DNA of 8,425 nucleotides from WVZL01 sp041862375 (GCA_041862375.1 JBGVTE010000028.1:1-8425); one strand, 5' to 3'; counted from the first letter of the stretch, positions 1 through 7,548 are shown. Translations and numbers: made by a program. The notes: generated by a model not told the origin, from the sequence alone.

Positions 1-160
1 TCAAAGCGGGTTTCATACTCCAGGAGGAACTTCTCAAAATAATGGAAAAGGACTCTGTAGAAAACAGTCCTCTCTGGATGACGCTGACGGTAAATCCCTG
101 CCACGGCAGGGATGAGGATTCAAAAAGTAGACCAATCCAAAGAAGAATGACTCCATCAAC
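1..160. other. Unassigned sequence left of the IS481-like element
   Basis: No gene is supported here. One forward frame is open from the window edge (it reads FILQEELLKIME near the start) and runs on into the IS481-like element, so it may be the tail of a truncated gene, but the residues match no family I recognise. The opposite strand is also poor. The IS1380-type fragment found on the far side of the IS481-like element does not visibly continue here, so the insertion did not simply split that gene in two within this window. Confidence 0.3.
94..113. repeat. Perfect 9-bp inverted repeat (hairpin)
   Basis: ATCCCTGCC and GGCAGGGAT are perfect complements separated by only AC, giving a GC-rich stem. 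No T-run follows on either strand, so a Rho-independent terminator is not supported. It could be the end of an older mobile element or a structural hairpin beside the IS481-like insertion. Confidence 0.55.
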
Positions 161-187
161 TGTAGGTATGTCAGACCCTCTTGGACA
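161..187 (+). repeat. Left terminal inverted repeat of the IS481-like element
   Basis: The repeat begins TGTAGGTATGTCAG and continues ACCCTCTTGGACA. Aligned with the reverse complement of 1143-1168, it matches in TGTA, in scattered bases of the middle (one gap), and in 12 of 13 bases of the inner block. Confidence 0.75.
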
Positions 188-228
188 CTTTATGTTATTT
201 TGTAAGCTACAAAAAGGAGGTCTGAGAT

Positions 229-1133
229 ATGCAAAAAGAAGTCAAAGAGATATTGAGAGTCCGATTCAAATTAGCTGTTTTGGAATTTGCCCGAGGGATT
301 GGGAGTGTCACAAAGGCTTGTCAGGAGTTTGAAGTCCCCAGATCAACATTCTATGATTGGAAGAAAGCCTTTGATAAAGAAGGAAAGGCAGGTTTGGCCA
401 GGAAAAAACCTGTTGCCCTGAACCATCCCAGAAAATTAGGCCAAAATGTCGTTGATCAAATTCTTCACTTGAGACAAGAATATAAACTTGGGCCTGAAAG
501 AATCACCTGGTACCTAGAACGCTATCATGGAATCAAAACCTCAGTATCCAGCGTCTACCGGACTCTCATTCGAAACGGCATGAGACGTTTGCCTAAGACA
601 GCACCTCGCCGTGCTATTCACACGCGACGTTATGCCAAAAAATCCCCGGCCATCACATCCAGGTTGATGTCAAATTTGTCTCTCTGAGGAACTTTGAAGG
701 AAATAGAATCAGGCGCTTTCAGTACACGGCTATTGATGATGCAACCCGGATCAGGGCGATGAAAATCTTCCCGCGTCACAATCAGCAGAATGCCATAAAG
801 TTTATTGATTATGTGATCGAGAAATTCCCCTTTCGGATCCATACAATCCGAACAGACCGGGGACACGAGTTCCAAGCTCAATTTCATTGGCATGTCGAAG
901 ATAAAGGGATAAGACATGTCTATATCAAACCTCGTTCTCCACAGCTTAATGGAAAGGTCGAAAGATCCCTTCGGACGGATCAGGAAGAATTTTATCAGCT
1001 GTTGACATATACGGATGATGTGGATTTAAATGAGAAATTAGCGGAGTGGGAGCGATTCTATAACATGGATCGTCCGCATGGAGCGTTCAAGGGTAAAACA
1101 CCCTATGAAGCTATGAGGAGTATGTTAGAATAA
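229..1133 (+). pseudogene. IS481-like DDE transposase split by a -1 frameshift
   Basis: This is the transposase of the surrounding element, which would cut and join its terminal repeats. Translation starts at the ATG at 229 behind a strong AGGAGG (215-220). The first frame (229-687) carries an N-terminal helix-turn-helix region (about residues 15-50, with GSVTKACQEFEVPRSTFYDWKK) and a second DNA-binding part up to about residue 138. The reading then has to move back one base near the A6/C4 run at 637-648 to give KKIPGHHIQVDV. The second frame runs to the stop at 1133 and holds the rest of the integrase core. The catalytic triad is complete: Asp at 666-668 in QVDV, Asp at 855-857 in TDRG, and Glu at 960-962 in NGKVERS, with 34 residues between the last two. 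Joined, the product is about 301 residues, a normal length. Most likely a one-base deletion has killed it. Programmed slippage at AAAAAA is possible but not usual for IS481. Confidence 0.85.
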
Positions 1134-1142
1134 TTGAGACAT

Positions 1143-1168
1143 TGTTCAAGAGGGTATGAAACATTACA
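1143..1168 (-). repeat. Right terminal inverted repeat of the IS481-like element
   Basis: Read on the minus strand it is TGTAATGTTTCAT followed by ACCCTCTTGAACA, pairing with the left terminus. It starts just after the transposase stop at 1133 and abuts the IS1380-type fragment at 1169. Confidence 0.75.
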
Positions 1169-1486
1169 CTTCCCTTCCTTTATCCACTGCTCAGCTATAC
1201 CACGCCCATTGTAGAAACGTACGACACTCACTACTTTGGCACTCATGTTGGTCACGATAAAACCTACTCTCGGAAACAAATCTCCCTGGTGCCACTCAAC
1301 CTTCGCCACAACACGGCGCCTCTTGTGCCAGGAAGCCGCTCGGTACTTGAAATCATGAAACCACACAACCAGTTTTCTCGAAGGACGACTAACAGGATGA
1401 GTCAGCAGATGTTTAATCTCATCATACAAGAGATCATTCGCCGGAAGACGGAACTGTGGTCTTTTGGAACCGGATATGTCCCGCCG
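1169..1486 (-). pseudogene. Fragment of an IS1380-type transposase
   Basis: On the minus strand, about 106 codons read like the middle of an IS1380-family DDE transposase: FRLPANDLLYDEIKHLL, then VVWFHDFKYRAASW, RRVVAKVEWHQGDLFPRVGF, and YNGRGIAEQWIKEGK. The last stretch contains the family's catalytic Glu (in AEQWIKEGK). Family members are over 400 residues, so both ends are missing. An in-frame stop lies at 1487-1489. At the other end the match stops after EGK, precisely at the terminus of the IS481-like element. It is a dead remnant lying only 32 bp downstream of the permease 1 stop codon. The family assignment rests on motif recognition and is fairly secure. Confidence 0.8.
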
Positions 1487-1518
1487 TTATAAAGCCAGGA
1501 CTGATGGCCTCAAAGAAC

Positions 1519-3873
1519 TTATTCATACCTCAAGCTATCCACTGGATTGGCTGTGGCGGCTTTGATGGATTGGTAACTTACTGTGAAAAGGGCGATGATG
1601 AGAGTTAATCCTCCGGAAATACAATACACAAGCGGTCCGATGCTGACCTTGTAGGCAAAATCCCGCAGCCATTGACTCATAACGAAGTAGGCAACCGGCC
1701 AGGCAACCAGGTTGGCCACTGCGATCCATTTCAGGAATTCTTTGGTCGTTAAGTTGACTATCCCGGGAGTCGAAGCTCCTAAAATCTTACGGATACCGAT
1801 TTCCTTGGTCTTCTGTTCCGCCGTGTACGCCGCCAGCCCGAATAGGCCTAAACAGGAGATAAAAATAGAAAGCAGACTGAGCATGTTGAAAAGGCGGCCA
1901 AGCTGCTGTTCGGACATATACTGCCTCCTATAAGCCTCATCGTAAAACATGAACCGGTAGGGATAGCCTGGTACGGAAATTTTAAATGTATTCTCGATTG
2001 CCCCAAGAGCCTCCGGGATCCGGATTCCGTCGATCTTGACGAAGATATATTGGTGCCAGGGTCTGTACATCCGGAATACAAAAGGCCTCACGGCAGTGTG
2101 GAGAGTGCGAGCATGAAAATCCTTGACAACCCCTATGACACGCGCCATTCGAAAAGATTCTTCCCATGCCGGGTGATTCATGTAGATTCTTGTGCCGATG
2201 GGATTTTCCAGTCCCATCCGCTTCGCAGCCAATTCGTTGATGATACACGCCTCCTCCATATCCGTTGTGAACTCCGGCGAGAAGCTTCTCCCCCGGGTAA
2301 TCTCCATATCAAAGGTTTTAAAAAAATCATAATCAACCACGGTGTAATCAACCGATAGCCCCTCATCACTGGGATTGCCCTCCCAGCCGATGGAAATGGT
2401 CTGGCCGACCCAGGTGGGTCCCTGAGCTGCTGAAGTGACACTCTTTATCCCCGGTGTTGTTTGAAGCCTGTCTTTAAAGGATTCAAACTGCGGCCTCAGC
2501 TCGGGATTGTTTAAGAGGATGACCACATTTTCCCTGTTCAGACCTATGTCACGTTTTTGAATATAATTAAGTTGCCTGGAGACGATCAACGTGCAGGTGA
2601 TGAGGCCTGCAGAGATGGCAAACTGAAAAACGATGAGTATTTTTCTGACAGCCGATCCTCTATTCCCGAATTTTGATTGACCTTTCAGAGTGTTCACCGG
2701 TTGGAATGACGAGAGGAAGAGCGCGGGATAGCTTCCCGCCAGCAATCCGACCACTACGGTTGTAAGGAGAAGAGTCAGGATTATAGATAAGTTAGCCAGA
2801 GACAGGAGCGTCAACGACTTGCCGGTAAAGAGGTTAAACTGAGGGAGAAAGGCCTCTGCCAGGGCCAACGCCAGGATGAGAGAAAAAAAGGTGACCATTA
2901 AGGCCTCCCCCAGAAACTGTCTTATGATCTGCGACCGTAAAGCCCCTATGACCTTGCGCATCCCCACTTCTTTAGCGCGCTGGGCCGACCGGGCTGTAGT
3001 CAGGTTCATGAAGTTGATACAGGCCATGATGAGAATGAAAACCGCAATGACAGAAAAGATGTAGACCTTTTTTATACTTCCCGGAACACCGAATTCATAC
3101 AGATGGACCTTAGTCAGGGATTGAAGCACCGGAGAGTAGGTGACTTCCGGATCAACATTCTCTTTATAGATGTCCGCAATCTTGGCTGTAAAAGCAGAAG
3201 CAGAAGCGTCCGGTCTCAGGAGAATGTAACAGGGCCCGGTCCATTCCTCCCAGCGGGCCAGGCGGTCCTCCCCTAGAAATTCCACCCTGATCATGAAATC
3301 GAACTGCATGTGGGAATTCGGAAGAATGTTCTCGATAACGCCCGTGACTGTGAAATCAGCTCTTTCTTCGGCTAAATGCAGCACCTTGCCGATCGAGTTC
3401 TCCGTGCCGAAATACTTGAGGGCCGAGTCTTCTGTGAGAACAATGGCATTCCTATCCGCAAGAGCGGTCTCCGGGTCGCCCTTTATGAACGGAAAGGAAA
3501 ACATCCGGAAGAAACCAGGGTCCGCCATGTAGATCCTGTCCTCCTCAAAGCTTTTATCCCCGTGTTTAACGAGCGAGCTGTAGAAGAACCAGACCCTGGA
3601 GAACTCCTCGACTTCCGGATATTGAGATTTCAAGGCCGGGGCCAGCGCGTAAGTGGGCGAAGGGATGAAATCACCGCTATCTGTCTTGTTCAGGATTCTG
3701 AAGATCCGGTCCTTTTTTTGGTGGAATTGATCGAAACTCAGTTCATCCCTGACCCACAGTCCTATCAGGATGAAACAGGCCATCCCGATGGTCAGTCCCA
3801 TGATTTTGATGAATGAGTATCCTTTTTGGCGCGTGAGCTGTCGGAGAGCCACTTTTATATGGTTTCTGAACAC
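1519..3873 (-). CDS. MacB/FtsX-type ABC transporter permease, orphan (permease 1)
   Basis: This inner-membrane permease has two MacB-periplasmic-core plus FtsX units, 784 residues from the chosen start. The GTG at 3873 is preferred because GGAGG (3880-3884) lies 6 bases upstream and the product then begins MFRNHIKVALRQL..KGYSFI, the usual start of this family. An upstream TTG at 3915 would add 14 atypical residues. Membrane segments (approximate residues) are 20-42, 272-290, 322-345, 360-388, 412-432, 664-684, 705-732 and 745-767, with large extracytoplasmic domains between 1 and 2 and between 5 and 6. The FtsX signatures EVGMRKVIGA and EIGIRKILGA follow segments 2 and 6; these are typical of the cytoplasmic loops that contact an ATPase. 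No ATPase gene is in the window. The C-terminal 101 residues match permease 2 at about 60 positions by eye, so the two are paralogues. It is probably transcribed alone from the sigma-54-type promoter at 3933-3950. The substrate is unknown; export of lipid-like or toxic compounds is a family-level guess. Confidence 0.93.
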   Translation of the reverse strand: MFRNHIKVALRQLTRQKGYSFIKIMGLTIGMACFILIGLWVRDELSFDQFHQKKDRIFRILNKTDSGDFIPSPTYALAPALKSQYPEVEEFSRVWFFYSSLVKHGDKSFEEDRIYMADPGFFRMFSFPFIKGDPETALADRNAIVLTEDSALKYFGTENSIGKVLHLAEERADFTVTGVIENILPNSHMQFDFMIRVEFLGEDRLARWEEWTGPCYILLRPDASASAFTAKIADIYKENVDPEVTYSPVLQSLTKVHLYEFGVPGSIKKVYIFSVIAVFILIMACINFMNLTTARSAQRAKEVGMRKVIGALRSQIIRQFLGEALMVTFFSLILALALAEAFLPQFNLFTGKSLTLLSLANLSIILTLLLTTVVVGLLAGSYPALFLSSFQPVNTLKGQSKFGNRGSAVRKILIVFQFAISAGLITCTLIVSRQLNYIQKRDIGLNRENVVILLNNPELRPQFESFKDRLQTTPGIKSVTSAAQGPTWVGQTISIGWEGNPSDEGLSVDYTVVDYDFFKTFDMEITRGRSFSPEFTTDMEEACIINELAAKRMGLENPIGTRIYMNHPAWEESFRMARVIGVVKDFHARTLHTAVRPFVFRMYRPWHQYIFVKIDGIRIPEALGAIENTFKISVPGYPYRFMFYDEAYRRQYMSEQQLGRLFNMLSLLSIFISCLGLFGLAAYTAEQKTKEIGIRKILGASTPGIVNLTTKEFLKWIAVANLVAWPVAYFVMSQWLRDFAYKVSIGPLVYCISGGLTLIIALFTVSYQSIKAATANPVDSLRYE

Positions 3874-3879
3874 GGTCAA

Positions 3880-3884
3880 CCTCC
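3880..3884 (-). promoter_or_regulatory. Ribosome binding site deciding the permease 1 start
   Basis: On the minus strand GGAGG stands 6 bases before the GTG at 3873. Neither the in-frame ATG at 3891 nor the TTG at 3915 has a comparable purine-rich site at the right distance. Confidence 0.75.
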
Positions 3885-3932
3885 ATTTCATTTTTTCCAA
3901 AAGGAATGAAAACAAACAGCGATAAATTAAAA

Positions 3933-3950
3933 TTGCAAGAAATATGCCAA
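3933..3950 (-). promoter_or_regulatory. Sigma-54-type (-24/-12) promoter of permease 1
   Basis: The minus strand reads TTGGCATATTTCTTGCAA. It keeps the diagnostic GG (3948-3947) and GC (3936-3935) with exactly 10 bases between them, inside TGGCA..TTGC, close to the sigma-54 consensus TGGCAC-N5-TTGCW. Transcription would start near 3923, leaving a leader of about 50 bases. A near-identical element stands before padR, which makes chance unlikely. Sigma-54 promoters require an ATP-driven activator; candidate binding sites lie just upstream. Confidence 0.8.
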
Positions 3951-3969
3951 TGTTATCTTATGGAGTTTT

Positions 3970-4029
3970 CTAACGTCTGTTAAACAATATTTGTCCATTT
4001 TTGAACAATCTCTATCCGTATTCGAACAG
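3970..4029. promoter_or_regulatory. Array of three phased dyads, likely enhancer-binding sites for permease 1
   Basis: Two clear 18-bp dyads are TTGTCC-N6-GAACAA (3991-4008) and CTATCC-N6-GAACAG (4012-4029). A weaker one, CTAACG-N6-AAACAA, lies at 3970-3987. Their centres are exactly 21 bp apart, which is two helical turns, so all face the same side of the DNA. Relative to the predicted start near 3923 the centres lie at about -55, -76 and -97, a typical place for an NtrC-type activator of a sigma-54 promoter. The GAACAr half recurs upstream of padR. The activator itself is not in the window. Confidence 0.7.
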
Positions 4030-4069
4030 TATTTAAAAAAGGGAACAGGTGTTTATGTTGATTAATTAA

Positions 4070-4109
4070 GTAATACTTTTATTAATAATACTGAAAATAA
4101 AAGTATTAC
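4070..4109. repeat. Perfect 14-bp AT-rich inverted repeat
   Basis: GTAATACTTTTATT (4070-4083) and AATAAAAGTATTAC (4096-4109) are exact complements around a 12-base spacer. The repeat lies between the permease 1 enhancer array and the IS91-type remnant. It could be a weak bidirectional terminator, an operator, or the relic of a small transposable element. No neighbouring gene end clearly needs a terminator on this side except the dead transposase. Confidence 0.6.
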
Positions 4110-4195
4110 ACTCAAAATGTCAGGTTCAACGACTGGAAAAGCGAATCAACCAAAGCAGCCATACCATCAAGTTTAAAATAGACTCGGTCCTCGAA

Positions 4196-4611
4196 TCAGC
4201 AAAAAGACAACCACAGAGGCCCTCTAAAATACTCTCCTCTCTCCTCAGCTGCCATCAGGAGTTTCTGTCGGACACTTTGAGGAGGGGGAGGCCGTTCGGC
4301 CATGAAGGTGAGCTTGAGGTGAGCGATAATCTTGTCGATAACTTTATGGTCTTCTATGAAAGAGACAATTGACATCTGGCCTCCCCAGGAGGGGCACAAC
4401 AGAGAGTCAACTTCATAGACCTTACGGATCATCTCTGCCCAGCCCTTTGGTGGTACAAACGGCTCCTCTTGTTCGATGATCAGGAAAGGATTTGCTGCTT
4501 CACGGATTTTCCTCATCTTTCCCGGCGGGCATTAGAATAGAGGCCGTAGTAACGCACCATGACCTGACCTTTGTCAGGGATGTTGGAAGTGATTCTGGCG
4601 ATGAACTCAAG
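4196..4611 (-). pseudogene. C-terminal remnant of an IS91-family transposase
   Basis: The minus strand reads LEFIARITSNIPDKGQ then VMVRYYGLYSNAR (4611 to about 4520). After a one-base deletion in the run before the ATG at 4516 it continues WAEMIRKVYEVDSLLCPSWGG, MSIVSFIEDHKVIDKII, AERPPPPQSV and LLMAAEERGEYF. This is the C-terminal third of IS91-type rolling-circle transposases that carry the 'VYEVDPLLCPKCGG' knuckle. The second cysteine of CPxC is Trp here. The family's usual stop after EYF has also slipped out of frame, adding RGPLWLSFC. The N-terminal zinc-binding part and the catalytic tyrosine region are gone. A shorter piece of the same family lies at 8130-8204 in the same orientation, so the pieces bracket permease 2 and padR. 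Confidence 0.82.
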
Positions 4612-4613
4612 AT

Positions 4614-4678
4614 AATCTCATAAAATAGATTAATTTTGTTCTATGAGATTGCTTCGTTCCTTCGTTCCTCGCATTGAC
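4614..4678. repeat. REP-like palindromic repeat, left arm truncated
   Basis: The 34-base arm at 4645-4678 (starting GAGATTGCTTCG and ending TTGAC) matches 7458-7491 at 31 of 34 positions. AATCTCATA and TATGAGATT at 4614-4622 and 4642-4650 form the inner stem. The outer left arm seen at 7390 is absent because the IS91-type remnant ends here. It lies 29 bp downstream of the permease 2 stop. Confidence 0.75.
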
Positions 4679-4707
4679 CAAATAAATCACTCCTAGCAAA
4701 GACAGCT

Positions 4708-7377
4708 TTATTCATACCTTAGCGAATTCACCGGATTGGATGTTGCCGCTTTCACAGCCTGGAAACTGACCGTTAACAGAGCGATGAGAAGAGCAAGCGC
4801 TGCGGATAAGACAAATATTTCCACGCCGATGCTCGTGCGGAATGCGAAATTCTGAAGCCATTTATGGACGGCGATGTAGGCTAAAGGCCAGGCAATGATA
4901 TTAGCAACCAGAATCCATCTGATGAATTCCTTTGATAGCAGGAAAACAATGCCAGACACTGGAGCCCCAAGAACCTTTCGGATTCCGATCTCTTTGGTCC
5001 GCTGTTCAGCAATGAAGGCTGCCATTCCAGAAAGCCCTAGACAAGCGATGAATATTCCTAAAAAGGTGAAAATGCGAAAAATCCGGCCCAGCCGCTCTTC
5101 AAAGCTGTACTGTCTATCGAATTCTGTATCGACAAAGAAATACTCAAATACTTGACCCGGAAACAGTTCACGGTACTTATCTTCAACAAACGAGAGCGTT
5201 TGAGTGAGATTTTCCGTGTTTACGTTAAGAGTGATATACCTGTACATCGCTACAAAGCGCATAACGAACGGTTCGATAGCGTTCTGCAACCCGTACCAGT
5301 GAAAATCCTTCACAACGCCTATAACATGATATTTATCGCGGCGGCTTCCAACCATAATCTGTCTGTCGACTGCTTCCTCGAGGGAATCCCACCCGAAGGA
5401 TTTCACGGCAGCCTCATTGATGATAAAATTTCCGCTTAATTTATCTGTCCCCATCTCCTTCTGGAAAGACCTTCCCGTCAGCATCTTGATGCCGTAAACA
5501 GAAATAAAATCCTGATCACAGCGAAGAATCATTGGTCCCTGGCCGTTTTCAGGTTCATCGCTGGAGGGATAAATCCAGAGACGGTTGATTCCCCGGCCAG
5601 GTACGCCAGATGAAGCCGTGACACTGGTTATGGAAGGGTGTTTCAGAAATTCCTCTTTCACAATGTCGTAGTTATCCTTAATGACATCCCAATCGCTCAG
5701 GACAAGAACGAGTTTCTGGTCTTTATCGAATCCTAGGGGTTGGTTTCTCATATAATTGAGCTGACGATAGACAATGAGGGTAGCGATAATCAAAGCAATA
5801 GATATCCCAAATTGCCCGACGACTAGGATTTTTCGCATGAGTGAACCTCGTGAACCTGCCCTAAGCGAGCCTTTGAGGACAGAAACCGGTCGAAAGGCAG
5901 AGAGAAAAATCGCAGGATAAATGCCAGCAGCCACTCCAACAAACAAAGCCAAGACAATCGAGCCCAGAATTATCGTTGGCTGGAAGAGTACAGACGAAGT
6001 GAACTGTGTCCCTGCCAAATTGTTGTACAGCGAGAGAGCCAGATGAACAATCATTAAGGCTACAATAAGCGAGATAAAAGAAATGATTAATGATTCGCCA
6101 ATAAACTGCCGGACAAGCTGACTGCGCCTGGCCCCCACCACTTTTCGAATCCCCACTTCGCCTGAGCGGTTGGCAGAGCGTGCGGTCGAGAGGTTCATAA
6201 AATTCATGCAGGCTATCAGCAGGATAAGAACGCCGACAACAGAAAAAATATAGATGTAGATAAGATTCCGGGATGGCTTCTTTCCTTCCTCTGCATAGGA
6301 ATAAAGGTGAATGTCTCTAACTGGCTGCAAAAAATTCGTGTAGACAGCTCCCATCTCTGTTAATTGTTCTCCTATATATTCATGCGGAACGCGGCTTATT
6401 TGCTTTTCAAACTCTTCTGAGCTAACTCCTGGCATCAGTTTAATATAGGTTAAAGCTGGAAAGGCCAGAGCATGCCATCCCCGCATCCAAGGAGGTTCGT
6501 CGGTGATCTCATAGGAGAGAAGTATTTGAAATTGTAGATGGGTGTTTGGCGGAGGATTTTCGACGACTCCGGTGACCATAAAATCTTTTTCGTTGATCTT
6601 TAATGTTTTTCCTAACGGATTCTCTTCACTGAAGTATTTTTCAGCAGCGCTTTCTATGAGAACAACGGTGTTAGGATCATCGAGGGCGGTTGCTGGGTCT
6701 CCCTGGATAAAAGGGATGTGGAAAATGCTGAACATCTCTGAATCTGCTTTGTAGATATCATCTTCCTTAAACATCTTATCGCCGTATTTAACCGTGGGTT
6801 GACTGAAGGCGATACACACTCGTCCTGCGTATTTGACCTGGGGATAATTTTCCTTCAAGGCAGGGCCCATCGGAATCAAATTAGAAACCTGAACTCTTTT
6901 CCCTTGCTCAGTTTCTATCATCAGACCGACTCTGAATATATTCTTCACATCAGGGTGATAGGCATCAAAGCTCAATTCCGACCGGACAAAAAGAATGATG
7001 AATATGCAACAGGCAATTCCGACTGCGAGACCGACAATATTTATAAATGAATAGCCTTTCTGTCTTTTGATTTTGCGAAATGCAATCTTGAAATAATTCC
7101 AAAGAAGTACTGGCATTAAGCGAGGAGTTTCCCAGGGCGGATGTCCGCTAAAATGACGTGGGTTCGTCTTTTGAAATTCAGCGCCAATGCCCTCTACATC
7201 ACCAACTGCGGAAATAGCTTTTTCAAACGCCTCTTCTCTGCTAGCACCTTTTTTGATTTGATTTTCGATCTCATCTCTGAGGTGCGATTCCAACTCCGCG
7301 ATATAGCCGTCTTCAAACGCCTCATTTTTTCTTAAGCTTTTCAGCCATTTCTTAATGGCTTTTTCCAGGTCAAACAT
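4708..7377 (-). CDS. MacB/FtsX-type permease with N-terminal prefix domain (permease 2)
   Basis: This is an 889-residue inner-membrane permease starting at the ATG at 7377, with AGGAG 6 bases upstream (7384-7388). Residues 1-75 form a soluble helical 'permease prefix' domain (LEKAIKKWLKSL..YIAELESHLRDEIE..ASREEAFEKAISAVGD), as found on PadR-linked orphan permeases. Then come two MacB-core plus FtsX units with membrane segments near 111-132, 372-395, 425-450, 466-492, 516-537, 766-788, 810-835 and 852-872, and extracytoplasmic domains near 135-370 and 540-765. The FtsX loop signatures are EVGIRKVVGA (407-416) and EIGIRKVLGA (796-805). The end NPVNSLRYE matches permease 1. No ATPase is encoded nearby, so it either borrows one or does not transport. 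The padR gene lies 171 bp upstream on the same strand with no promoter seen between, so the two are probably co-transcribed from the padR promoter. A REP-like hairpin almost touches the ribosome binding site. The substrate is unknown. Confidence 0.94.
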   Translation of the reverse strand: MFDLEKAIKKWLKSLRKNEAFEDGYIAELESHLRDEIENQIKKGASREEAFEKAISAVGDVEGIGAEFQKTNPRHFSGHPPWETPRLMPVLLWNYFKIAFRKIKRQKGYSFINIVGLAVGIACCIFIILFVRSELSFDAYHPDVKNIFRVGLMIETEQGKRVQVSNLIPMGPALKENYPQVKYAGRVCIAFSQPTVKYGDKMFKEDDIYKADSEMFSIFHIPFIQGDPATALDDPNTVVLIESAAEKYFSEENPLGKTLKINEKDFMVTGVVENPPPNTHLQFQILLSYEITDEPPWMRGWHALAFPALTYIKLMPGVSSEEFEKQISRVPHEYIGEQLTEMGAVYTNFLQPVRDIHLYSYAEEGKKPSRNLIYIYIFSVVGVLILLIACMNFMNLSTARSANRSGEVGIRKVVGARRSQLVRQFIGESLIISFISLIVALMIVHLALSLYNNLAGTQFTSSVLFQPTIILGSIVLALFVGVAAGIYPAIFLSAFRPVSVLKGSLRAGSRGSLMRKILVVGQFGISIALIIATLIVYRQLNYMRNQPLGFDKDQKLVLVLSDWDVIKDNYDIVKEEFLKHPSITSVTASSGVPGRGINRLWIYPSSDEPENGQGPMILRCDQDFISVYGIKMLTGRSFQKEMGTDKLSGNFIINEAAVKSFGWDSLEEAVDRQIMVGSRRDKYHVIGVVKDFHWYGLQNAIEPFVMRFVAMYRYITLNVNTENLTQTLSFVEDKYRELFPGQVFEYFFVDTEFDRQYSFEERLGRIFRIFTFLGIFIACLGLSGMAAFIAEQRTKEIGIRKVLGAPVSGIVFLLSKEFIRWILVANIIAWPLAYIAVHKWLQNFAFRTSIGVEIFVLSAALALLIALLTVSFQAVKAATSNPVNSLRYE

Positions 7378-7389
7378 TTTATTCTCCTA

Positions 7390-7491
7390 GTCATTGTGGT
7401 TGCGAGGTGACCGAAGGGAGCGTGGCAATCTCATAAAAACGATCGACTTTTTCCTAGGAGATTGCTTCGTCACTTCGTTCCTCGCAATGAC
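7390..7491. repeat. Complete REP-like hairpin repeat between padR and permease 2
   Basis: It begins GTCATTG and ends CAATGAC. The two long arms, GTCATTG..TTGCGAGG..GGCAATCTC and GAGATTGCTTCG..TTCCTCGCAATGAC, are imperfect complements around an AT-rich centre. The right arm recurs at 4645-4678. The element is about 102 bp with no open reading frame, resembling REP/MITE-type repeats scattered in many bacterial genomes. In the padR-permease 2 transcript it would form a long stem ending 2 bases before the permease ribosome binding site. It could affect translation or mRNA decay. Confidence 0.78.
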
Positions 7492-7548
7492 AGCTGTAAA
7501 TATGATACACATGCTCATTTTACTTGCTCGCAATCACATCTTTCTTTT

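Larger units (their letters stand above)
161..1168 (+). mobile_element. IS481-like insertion sequence, nearly complete
   Basis: The element is about 1.0 kb, a usual size for IS481-type elements, and holds one frameshifted DDE transposase gene. Its ends are imperfect inverted repeats that both start TGTA (161-187 and 1143-1168) and share ACCCTCTTGRACA, which matches at 12 of 13 positions apart from the R. The right boundary is supported independently: the minus-strand reading of an IS1380-type transposase to its right ends exactly where the TGTA terminus begins. No direct target duplication is visible in the flanks (left ...CATCAAC, right CTTCCCT...), so one flank may have been rearranged after insertion. 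Confidence 0.8.

Noticed and set aside
94..113. Rho-independent terminator
   Set aside because: The stem is good but no T-run follows on either strand.
42..332. Forward open frame of 96 codons
   Set aside because: It crosses the left terminus of the IS481-like element and overlaps the transposase start in another frame. Its composition is not protein-like and it has no ribosome site.
3376..3816. Forward open frame of 146 codons inside permease 1
   Set aside because: It lies wholly antisense to a well-supported membrane protein gene and has no recognisable motifs.
3970..4029. CRISPR-like repeat array
   Set aside because: The 21-bp periodicity has only three short, degenerate units and no spacers; it fits regulator binding sites.
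4614..4678. Terminator after permease 2
   Set aside because: The hairpin here is better explained as a truncated REP-like repeat, given its 31/34 match to the copy at 7458-7491; a secondary terminator role cannot be excluded.
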